DNA from: Candidatus Woesearchaeota archaeon
Lineage (GTDB): Archaea; Nanobdellota; Nanobdellia; Woesearchaeales; SM23-78
Length of the DNA stretch: 10,549 nucleotides
Direction: 5' to 3'
NCBI GenBank assembly: GCA_019322375.1
Contig: JAHWIP010000051.1
Location: 1-10,549, forward strand
Shown here: piece after piece, positions 5,304 to 10,549 of the stretch
How the letters are laid out: every line of letters begins with the position of its first letter
How positions within the stretch are numbered: position 1 is the stretch's first letter
Notes under the pieces: model-generated
The model's input: the letters and a program-made list of their open reading frames with translations, nothing else
Databases searched by the model: none
What the model was told of the DNA's origin: nothing
Position numbers and translations under genes: made by a program

Positions 5304-5353
5304 TCCGGCCGGGCCCATGAGAAGGGGATAAGATAATACAAGAGGCAGATAAA

Positions 5354-5695
5354 ATGATAACATGCGACAAATGCGATGGAAACTGCTGCCAGTTATTAGT
5401 TGTTGAGATAGAAACTCCTGAAACCAGGGATGATTTTGAAGATATAAAGTGGTATTTGTTTCATAAAGGCGTTACTGTTTATATTGATAAGGATGACCTT
5501 TGGAATGTTCAGTTTGATTCTAAGTGCAAGCACTTAACCAAGGATGGCAGGTGCAAAATATATAAGAAAAGACCTCCTGTTTGCCGGGAATACCATGTCA
5601 AGGATTGTGATATGAATAATGCTGATATAAAAGAGTTCTTTGGCACTGTTAAAGAGTATGAGGCTTGGTTAAGGAAGAATAAGAAGTTTGAGTGA
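5354..5695 (+). CDS. YkgJ-family cysteine-cluster protein
   Basis: The 113-residue protein has the YkgJ (CxCxxCC-type zinc/iron-binding) pattern: CDKCDGNCC (C4, C7, C11, C12), then CKHLTKDGRCKIY (58-70) and RPPVCREYHVKDC (73-85). These eight cysteines could bind an iron-sulfur cluster or zinc; the biochemical role of the family is not established. A tyrosine- and lysine-rich tail follows. The ATG is preceded by GAGG (5342-5345) at about the right spacing. The next gene starts six bases after the stop and also carries many cysteines, which suggests a shared metal- or redox-related job in one operon. Confidence 0.87.
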   Translation: MITCDKCDGNCCQLLVVEIETPETRDDFEDIKWYLFHKGVTVYIDKDDLWNVQFDSKCKHLTKDGRCKIYKKRPPVCREYHVKDCDMNNADIKEFFGTVKEYEAWLRKNKKFE

Positions 5696-5701
5696 ATCAT
5701 T

Positions 5702-7030
5702 ATGGCTCATGTAACCTCAAAAAGCTATTATCAGCTTCAGCAAAGACTTGATAAATCACCGCAGGGAGCTCCTGCTTCTGAAACCTTGTTTAAGATACTT
5801 GAAATTTTATTTTCTGAACAAGAAGCAGAACTGGTTTCTGTGCTTCCTATGAGGCCGGTTACTGTGAAGAAAGCAGCAAAGATATGGAAGAAACCTGAAA
5901 ATACTGCAAGAAAGGCACTTAACAACCTGGCAGATAAAGGGCTCTTGCTTGATATGAGAAAAGGAAAAACCCAGACTTATATTTTAGCCCCTACTATGGC
6001 AGGTTTTTTTGAATTCTCTATAATGCGTACTGATGGAAAATTTGACAGAAAAGTTTTATCTGAACTATATTATCAATACATTAATGTTGAGGATAAATTC
6101 TCAAAAGAAGTTTTTGCACTTAGCCCCTCAATAGCCAGGACTCTTGTGCATGAGAATGCTATACAACAAAAAGATCAGTCAATCATCTTGGACTATGAAA
6201 GAGCTACTCATGTAATCAGAACAGCAACATGCATCAGTGTGGGCACTTGTTACTGCCGCCATAAAATGCAGCACAAGGGGAAAGCATGCAACATGCCGCA
6301 AAACGTTTGCCTGTCTTTTAATGGCGCTGCTAAGAGCCTTTCCAAACACAGCATTGCCAAAAAAATAAGCAAAAAGAAAGCTCTTCAGATTCTTGATAAA
6401 TGCATTAGCTTGGGATTAGTGCAAATAGGTGATAATGTACAAAAAAGCGTTGGCTGGATATGCAATTGCTGTGGTTGCTGCTGTGAAGCCTTGCTTGCCT
6501 ACAAAAGACTGGGTTATAATATGAAAGTACACACTAACTTCTTAGCAAAACTTAATCCCAAGACTTGCACTGGCTGCAGGGTTTGCGTTGAGAAATGCCC
6601 TGTTGATGCAATTAAAATAATCAAGGACAAGAAAGGAAAAAATCTTGTAAAAGTTGATTCAAAAAGATGCCTTGGTTGTGGTGTGTGCACAAGGTTCTGC
6701 TCAACCAAAAGCCTTGGCATGCAGAGAAGAAAACAAATAAACTTTGTTCCTAAAGATAGTTTTGAAAGATTTGTTATGAGTGCTATTAATACAGATAAAC
6801 TACAAAACCTTGTTTTTGATAACTATCATCTCTGGACAAATGATATGCTGAGAAGATTCTTGGGAGTAATTCTTAAACTCAGCCCTGTAAAAAGAAGCTT
6901 AGCGACTCAGCAGCTGCAATCAAGGTTTATACAGAACATGGTCCGTGCTTATTATGCATTTACCAAGAAATCACCACTTGGAAAAAAACCAGATTATACT
7001 CATCCTGAACTCAAGAATAATCAGATTTAA
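5702..7030 (+). CDS. Winged-helix / [4Fe-4S] ferredoxin-domain protein
   Basis: This 442-residue protein combines an N-terminal helix-turn-helix-like region (about 25-95; VTVKKAAKIWKKPENTARKALNNLADKGLL resembles a winged helix) with three cysteine regions. The first is C177, C183, C185, C196 and C203 (TCYCRHK ... C ... C). The second is ICNCCGCCC (253-261). The third holds two ferredoxin motifs, CTGCRVCVEKCP (289-300) and CLGCGVCTRFCS (323-334), the second lacking the usual proline. This order is known from a widespread but uncharacterised family of 4Fe-4S dicluster proteins in anaerobes. A helical C-terminus of about 100 residues follows. No signal or membrane segment is visible. It may be a redox-sensing regulator or an electron-transfer protein; I cannot decide which. 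Its stop overlaps that of the convergent mazG-like gene by 4 bp. Confidence 0.85.
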   Translation: MAHVTSKSYYQLQQRLDKSPQGAPASETLFKILEILFSEQEAELVSVLPMRPVTVKKAAKIWKKPENTARKALNNLADKGLLLDMRKGKTQTYILAPTMAGFFEFSIMRTDGKFDRKVLSELYYQYINVEDKFSKEVFALSPSIARTLVHENAIQQKDQSIILDYERATHVIRTATCISVGTCYCRHKMQHKGKACNMPQNVCLSFNGAAKSLSKHSIAKKISKKKALQILDKCISLGLVQIGDNVQKSVGWICNCCGCCCEALLAYKRLGYNMKVHTNFLAKLNPKTCTGCRVCVEKCPVDAIKIIKDKKGKNLVKVDSKRCLGCGVCTRFCSTKSLGMQRRKQINFVPKDSFERFVMSAINTDKLQNLVFDNYHLWTNDMLRRFLGVILKLSPVKRSLATQQLQSRFIQNMVRAYYAFTKKSPLGKKPDYTHPELKNNQI

Positions 7031-7344
7031 TATTTTCTTTTCTTTATCTTCTCAATCTTCTCTTTTAATGCTTTTTTCATATCAACATTCATTTCTTTTG
7101 ACAATATAAGAGCACAGATAACTACATCTGCGAATTCATGCTCAAGCTTTTCATTGAATGATTCTAGTTTTTCCTTTCTTTGGAAAGCATCTGAAGCCAG
7201 AATTGCTTCTGACAACTCACCTGTTTCCTCGATAAGTTTAGCAAACATACGGTATTTCTTATTTAGGTCTTCTTCAGAATTATAATATTTAGTGAGTCGC
7301 TTATGCTCTGCTTCTACAAATTCAAATAATTCATTCATTTCCAT
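7027..7344 (-). CDS. MazG-like nucleotide pyrophosphohydrolase
   Basis: MazG-type enzymes hydrolyse NTPs or dNTPs to monophosphate and pyrophosphate and often clear damaged nucleotides. This 105-residue all-alpha protein is of single-domain size. It shows the metal-binding motifs EETGE (39-43) within AKLIEETGELSEAIL and EFAD (70-73) within HEFADVVICALILSKEMNVD. The C-terminus is a lysine-rich helix. The ATG at 7342-7344 is preceded by GAGGTGG at proper spacing. It follows the truncated helicase gene after 22 bp on the same strand, so it is probably the last gene of the argS-helicase unit. The exact substrate cannot be read from the sequence. Confidence 0.87.
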   Translation of the reverse strand: MEMNELFEFVEAEHKRLTKYYNSEEDLNKKYRMFAKLIEETGELSEAILASDAFQRKEKLESFNEKLEHEFADVVICALILSKEMNVDMKKALKEKIEKIKKRKY

Positions 7345-7366
7345 TTAAACCACCTCAATTATCTGT

Positions 7367-8029
7367 CTATCTATATTCAATCTCCCCTTCTAAATAAACT
7401 CCTTTGTCAAGCCTTACTGGGCGCCAGTCATCTAAGACTAGTTTTGCTTCCAGCCATTCTGATAATTCTTCTGGGTTGCCAATGGTTGCACTTAGTCCTA
7501 TCAGTTGCAGGTTTTTTAATGTGCTTCGCAGGATTGTTATCAATACCTCAAGGGTTGGTCCTCTGCCAGGGTCATTTAATAAATGGATTTCATCTATTAT
7601 AACTGTTTTTACCTGCCTAAGCCAGGGAGCTTTGTGCCTGATTAAGCTGTCAAACTTCTCACTGGTTGTTATGATTAAGTCATATCTTTCAAGATAAGAG
7701 TCAGCACTGTCAATGTCTCCTGAGCTGATAGCAATCTTTATGTTTGGATAATCTTTTTTAAAAGTCTTGTATTTCTCACTTGCCAAGGCTCTTAGTGGCA
7801 CAACATAAATAGCTTTGCCTTTGTCATGAAGAATCGCATTAAGAAAGGCTAGTTCAGCAACAAGGGTTTTACCAGAGGCTGTGGGAGTGCACACAAGCAG
7901 GTTTTTATCCTCAAAAACACCTGCATTAATGCTTTTAGTCTGGCAAGGCCTGAGCTCAAGAAAGCCCCGCTTATTAATTAATTCAAATATATTCTTAGGA
8001 ATCTTGGATTTGTAAGTGGAGAGTTTCAT
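7367..8029 (-). CDS. Hel308-like superfamily 2 helicase, RecA1 domain only
   Basis: The 220 residues correspond to the first RecA domain of Hel308/Ski2-type helicases. Visible motifs are a Q-like motif LRPCQ (26-30), Walker A TPTASGKT (48-55), motif Ia VPLRALASEK (77-86), TTSEK (121-125), Walker B DEIH (146-149) and motif III SAT (180-182). The protein ends at DDWRPVRLDKGVYLEGEIEYR, the linker where full Hel308 (about 700 residues) enters its second RecA domain. The second RecA, winged-helix and ratchet domains are absent, and the 22 bp before the next gene leave no room for a frameshifted remainder. The ATP-binding motifs are intact, arguing against decay. The ATG directly follows the argS stop (TAG then ATG) with GAGGAG just upstream, so translation is probably coupled. 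It may pair with a second gene elsewhere or be a domain-only protein. Confidence 0.9.
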   Translation of the reverse strand: MKLSTYKSKIPKNIFELINKRGFLELRPCQTKSINAGVFEDKNLLVCTPTASGKTLVAELAFLNAILHDKGKAIYVVPLRALASEKYKTFKKDYPNIKIAISSGDIDSADSYLERYDLIITTSEKFDSLIRHKAPWLRQVKTVIIDEIHLLNDPGRGPTLEVLITILRSTLKNLQLIGLSATIGNPEELSEWLEAKLVLDDWRPVRLDKGVYLEGEIEYR

Positions 8030-9724
8030 CTACATCTCCTCAGGCGCCTTGATTCCTAGCAAATCCAGTGCATTTCTCAGAACTGTTTTCACAGAATATA
8101 TTAATGCTAATCTTGAGTCTTTTGTCTTGCTGTCTGCTTTTAGCACTGGGCATTCATGATAGAACTCATTAAAAGCCTGAGCCAACTCTAAAGCATATCT
8201 TGCTACAAAGCTGGGCTTATAATTCTCAGCTGCTTCATTTACTGTGCTTGGGAAATCTGCTAATAATTTTATTAAGTTGAACTCTGTTTTATGTTTAAAC
8301 TCTAATTTTTTTATCTTCTCAGGCTTAAACTTTTTTTCTTTTCTTAGTATTGAACATATCCTTGCATGAGCATACTGGACATAAGGGCCTGTTTCTCCTT
8401 CAAAAGATATGCTTTCCTCTGGGTTGTAAGTAAAATCTTTCATAGGGTCGTATTTGAGTATAAAGAAGTTAAGAGCTCCTGTTCCAATTATTTCTTTTCT
8501 TTTATCAACCTCTTTTTTATCAATACCTTTATGTCTTTTCTTTATTTCTTTTTCAGCAACAACTTTCATTTCTTCTAATATATCATCAGCATCAACAACT
8601 GTTCCTTCTCTGCTCTTCATTCTTCCTTCTGGCAGATTAATCATGCCATAAGCTAAGTGATAGCAACTCTTTGCAAATGAAAAGCCAAGCATGCCAATAA
8701 TCTTGAACAAGACTTTGAAATGATAGATTTGCTCATTACCCACGATATATACTGACTTGTCCATTTTAAAATCATCAAACTTCTTTTTTGCAAGATATAA
8801 ATCCTGGGTTATGTATAAGCCTGTGCCATCCTTTCTTATCAAAATCTTTTTACCAAGCCCTTCTTCTAAATCAACAACTATTGCTCCTTCTTCATCCTTG
8901 TAGAATAAGCCTTTTTTTAATCCATCCATAACTATATTTTTACCTTGCTGATAGATTTCTGACTCATAATAAACCTTTTTATGATGAACATTAAACAGCT
9001 CATAGGTTTGTTTAAATCCTTCAAGAGTCCATTTGCGCATCTTTTTCCACAAAGCAACAACTTCTTTATCATTATTCTCCCATTTCCTTAGCATATCTTG
9101 CACTTCTTGCTCAAGCTTAGGATGTTTTTTTAATTTTTCATTGTAAAGCACATAATAGTCTCCTACAAAATGATCAGATTTCTTGTTTGGTTCCTTGTTC
9201 TTGCCCCACTTCTGGTAAGCAAGCATTGATTTGCAGATATGAACACCTCTGTCATTGACCAGGTCAACAGGAATAGCTTGGTAGCCTGCAAAAGCCAGTA
9301 TATTGCAGATAGAATTGCCAAGCAACATATTCCTTACATGCCCTAAATGCAAGGGTTTGTTAGTGTTAGGAGCAGGGTACTCAACCATTACTTTCTTGTG
9401 CTTTAAAGGCCAGCTGCCATAACACACCTTGCTCTTAACAGTATCCTTGATAACCTGCTCTGCTAATTTGTTCTTGTCAATAAAAAAGTTAAGATAAGGA
9501 CCTTGGGCTTTTATCTTGCTTATAGGAGGCTTGGGCTTAAGCTTATCAGCAAGCAGCTGTGCAATTATCATAGGAGCTTTTTTCTCCTTCTTAGCCAATA
9601 CAAAGCAAGGAAAAGCATAATCACCCATCTCAGGAGATGGAGGGATTTCTATTAACGAGTCAACTTCATCTTTTTTTAATCCTGTTGCTTTTGATAAAAG
9701 CTTAACAACCTCAACCCTGAACAT
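8030..9724 (-). CDS. argS: Arginyl-tRNA synthetase
   Basis: ArgRS charges tRNA-Arg with arginine using ATP. The 564-residue protein is full length: an N-terminal additional domain (about 1-85), the HIGH motif as HLGH (126-129) in PAPNTNKPLHLGHVRN, VDLVNDRGVH (153-162), the adenylate region with TQDLYLA (306-312), the KMSKS-like GRMKSREG (367-374), ETGPYVQYAHAR (444-455), and the C-terminal alpha-helical anticodon-binding domain ending APEEM, close to the usual PERM. The ATG has no Shine-Dalgarno; a TATA box centred 26.5 bp upstream implies a leaderless transcript. Its likely substrate, tRNA-Arg(UCG), lies about 3 kb away in the same window. The helicase-domain gene starts on the base after its stop. 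Confidence 0.97.
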   Translation of the reverse strand: MFRVEVVKLLSKATGLKKDEVDSLIEIPPSPEMGDYAFPCFVLAKKEKKAPMIIAQLLADKLKPKPPISKIKAQGPYLNFFIDKNKLAEQVIKDTVKSKVCYGSWPLKHKKVMVEYPAPNTNKPLHLGHVRNMLLGNSICNILAFAGYQAIPVDLVNDRGVHICKSMLAYQKWGKNKEPNKKSDHFVGDYYVLYNEKLKKHPKLEQEVQDMLRKWENNDKEVVALWKKMRKWTLEGFKQTYELFNVHHKKVYYESEIYQQGKNIVMDGLKKGLFYKDEEGAIVVDLEEGLGKKILIRKDGTGLYITQDLYLAKKKFDDFKMDKSVYIVGNEQIYHFKVLFKIIGMLGFSFAKSCYHLAYGMINLPEGRMKSREGTVVDADDILEEMKVVAEKEIKKRHKGIDKKEVDKRKEIIGTGALNFFILKYDPMKDFTYNPEESISFEGETGPYVQYAHARICSILRKEKKFKPEKIKKLEFKHKTEFNLIKLLADFPSTVNEAAENYKPSFVARYALELAQAFNEFYHECPVLKADSKTKDSRLALIYSVKTVLRNALDLLGIKAPEEM

Positions 9725-9746
9725 AAGAATGATTAATAGAAGATAG

Positions 9747-9754
9747 TTTATAAA
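9747..9754 (-). promoter_or_regulatory. TATA box of argS (leaderless geometry)
   Basis: TTTATAAA is centred 26.5 bp upstream of the first base of the argS ATG, so transcription should begin at or beside the start codon. It lies between argS and a GC-rich repeat following the eS6 gene. Confidence 0.65.
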
Positions 9755-9763
9755 TGTTTTTCC

Positions 9764-9785
9764 CTCGCGAGCGTTAGCGAGCGAG
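9764..9785. repeat. Short GC-rich repeat between eS6 and argS
   Basis: A 22-bp GC-rich island in AT-rich surroundings contains the direct repeat GCGAGCG (9767-9773 and 9777-9783) and an inverted repeat, CTCGC (9764-9768) with GCGAG (9777-9781 or 9781-9785). Read on the minus strand it could form a weak hairpin between the eS6 stop and the argS TATA box, but no T run follows it in that direction. It may be a dispersed micro-repeat or part of a terminator or regulator. Confidence 0.5.
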
Positions 9786-9793
9786 CACAGTTA

Positions 9794-10384
9794 TTATTTA
9801 TTTTTTTCTTTAACTGGCTCTTTCTTTTGTTCTTCTTTCTTGTCCTCTGTTCTTTCTTCTGGTTTCTTCTCTTCTTTTGCTTCTGCTGTTTTCTCTTCCT
9901 TAGGTTTTTCCTCTTTCTTTGGCTTCTCTTTCTTTTCTTCTTTTTTAGGTGCTTCTTTCTTTTCTGCTTCCTTAGGCGCTTCACTTTCAGCAGGCTTTTC
10001 TTCTTTCTTTTCCTCTGCAAGCGGCTTAGCCCCATACTTTAATATCTTTAGATTTATCTGAGCAGTTCTTGAATAAATCGTGTTGCCAGCCACTGTTCTT
10101 CTGATCTTTTTTCCTTTTCTGCTCTTTTTGTTCTTTCTAATACCAACACCACTGACAATCAAGATTCTTTTCCTGGCAGTGCCTCTAACATCTCTTCTCA
10201 TTGGAAAGCCGCAGTAATCACTGCCGCCTGTAATCTCAAACTCATAGCCAGCAAAGCCTATGTCATCTCCATTAAGCTTTTCTCCTATTCTTTTCTTAAG
10301 AAAAACTTCTGCTTGTTTGTCAGAAATAACCTTTTTAACAGTCTTGCCTGTTTTTGGGTCTCCGATACTTAGTTTAAATTCCAT
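9794..10384 (-). CDS. rps6e: Small-subunit ribosomal protein eS6 (S6e) with long charged tail
   Basis: eS6 is a 30S-subunit protein of archaea and eukaryotes. The core (about 1-121) matches S6e: MEFKLSIGDPKTGKTVKK, GDDIGFAGYEFEITGGSDYCGFPMR (39-63), then the KRILIVSGVGIRKNKKSRKGKKIRRTVAGNTI segment (72-103). Archaeal S6e usually ends near residue 125-130. Here a further 75 or so residues (122-196) consist almost only of Lys, Glu, Pro and Ala, ending EKNK, a disordered low-complexity extension. The ATG at 10382-10384 has a good GGAGGG Shine-Dalgarno. It follows the uL16 gene by 32 bp on the same strand. A small imperfect stem (GAGC/GCTC, CAC/GTG, about 10396-10418) lies in that gap. An arginine/lysine-rich frame overlapping the tail is a shadow of its repeats. 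Confidence 0.94.
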   Translation of the reverse strand: MEFKLSIGDPKTGKTVKKVISDKQAEVFLKKRIGEKLNGDDIGFAGYEFEITGGSDYCGFPMRRDVRGTARKRILIVSGVGIRKNKKSRKGKKIRRTVAGNTIYSRTAQINLKILKYGAKPLAEEKKEEKPAESEAPKEAEKKEAPKKEEKKEKPKKEEKPKEEKTAEAKEEKKPEERTEDKKEEQKKEPVKEKNK

Positions 10385-10416
10385 TTTCTACCCTCCGAGC
10401 ATACACTCAAGTGCGC

Positions 10417-10549
10417 TCAGTAATTTTTTCCAATAATTAGCTGGCACTTACAAGGCATCTTATTGCTTATCCTCTTAGCAGCTTCTTTGCCAGTTGCCAG
10501 GTTAGCTTTATCAACATGAACTTCAAAAATAGTTTGATTTTCTCTTACC
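10417..10549 (-). CDS. C-terminus of large-subunit ribosomal protein uL16 (archaeal L10e), partial
   Basis: A minus-strand frame enters from the right edge and stops at 10417-10419, giving 43 residues: VRENQTIFEVHVDKANL and then GKEAAKRISNKMPCKCQLII. This fits the end of archaeal L10e/uL16: a glutamine-containing turn, a beta strand, then an alanine- and arginine-rich helix and the MPCKC/LPxxC-type ending with a last beta strand. The rest lies outside the window. It precedes eS6 on the same strand by 32 bp, as expected for a ribosomal protein operon. The assignment rests on pattern recognition of a short piece. Confidence 0.75.
   Translation of the reverse strand, partial: VRENQTIFEVHVDKANLATGKEAAKRISNKMPCKCQLIIGKNY

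Larger units (their letters stand above)
5139..5317 (+). tRNA. tRNA-Arg(UCG) with two introns
   Basis: Exons 5139-5177, 5197-5217 and 5304-5317 assemble into a 74-nt cloverleaf. The acceptor stem is GGGTCCG with CGGGCCC (one T-G pair) plus discriminator A, with no encoded CCA. The D-stem is GTAT/GTAC and the loop contains GG (5157-5158). The anticodon stem is GTTGG/CCAGC and the loop CTTCGGA gives anticodon TCG (5174-5176), reading CGN arginine codons. The variable loop is AGAC, the T-stem GCCGG/CCGGC and the T-loop TTCGAAT. U8, G15-C48, G18G19 and G53/C61 are all in place. The introns are described separately. No TATA box lies at the expected distance, and the gene starts one base after the upstream stop codon, so it is probably processed from an mRNA-tRNA transcript by RNase P. 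A scan ignoring introns could miss it or misread the anticodon. Confidence 0.92.

Noticed and set aside
7345..7366. Frameshifted remainder of Hel308 downstream of the RecA1 gene
   Set aside because: Only 22 bp separate the stop from the mazG-like ATG, and no helicase motif occurs in any frame there or inside the mazG-like gene.
9748..10042. Long frames on both strands over the eS6 tail
   Set aside because: They are Lys/Arg-, Phe- or Ser-rich shadows produced by the repetitive GAA/AAG codons of the real tail.
10396..10418. Possible regulatory hairpin between uL16 and eS6
   Set aside because: The pairing is short and interrupted (GAGC/GCTC and CAC/GTG) and does not cover the Shine-Dalgarno; chance is likely.
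1..10549. CRISPR array, insertion sequence, integrase or other mobile element
   Set aside because: No regularly spaced repeats, transposase motifs or long terminal inverted repeats were found; gene content is housekeeping.

Overview
The window looks like part of the chromosome of a small-genome archaeon, most plausibly a DPANN lineage of the Woesearchaeota/Pacearchaeota type. That placement is inference. The archaeal signs are directly visible: ribosomal proteins of archaeal/eukaryotic type (eS17, eS6, and the C-terminus of uL16/L10e), the chromatin protein Alba, TTTATAAA-type TATA boxes at fixed distances from starts, and a tRNA gene broken by bulge-helix-bulge introns. The DNA is AT-rich and densely packed, and no mobile element or CRISPR array is visible.

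Layout. Positions 1-105 hold the 3' end of a probable surface or pilin-like protein. Enolase (eno) follows and meets an unrecognised reverse-strand gene (1523-2161) tail to tail with no gap. Ribose-5-phosphate isomerase B (rpiB, minus) and ribulose-phosphate 3-epimerase (rpe, plus) diverge from a shared promoter region of about 90 bp. rpe is followed by an arginase/agmatinase-family ureohydrolase. Then come eS17 and alba, a small DUF3850/ASCH-type protein and, one base after its stop codon, a tRNA. A YkgJ-type cysteine-cluster protein and a winged-helix/Fe-S protein follow.

The right third is on the minus strand. In transcription order it is uL16 (end only), eS6 with a long charged tail, argS, a Hel308-like protein consisting only of the first RecA domain, and a MazG-like pyrophosphohydrolase.

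The main discovery is the tRNA at 5139-5317. It reads as tRNA-Arg(UCG) with two introns, each enclosed in a recognisable bulge-helix-bulge. A 19-nt intron lies at the canonical position 37/38. An 86-nt intron lies inside the T-loop, between positions 59 and 60. Removing both restores a 74-nt cloverleaf with a standard TTCGAAT T-loop. The long intron also carries a TATA-like octamer.

Functionally, enolase, RpiB and Rpe belong to lower glycolysis and the non-oxidative pentose phosphate pathway. ArgRS and its substrate tRNA-Arg lie about 3 kb apart. Translation and nucleoid proteins fill much of the rest. Promoters fall into two geometries: TATA centre about 26-30 bp before the start codon with no Shine-Dalgarno (leaderless), and TATA centre about 41-43 bp before the start with a purine-rich Shine-Dalgarno. 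This spacing helps choose unusual start codons for eno (TTG) and rpe (CTG or ATT).
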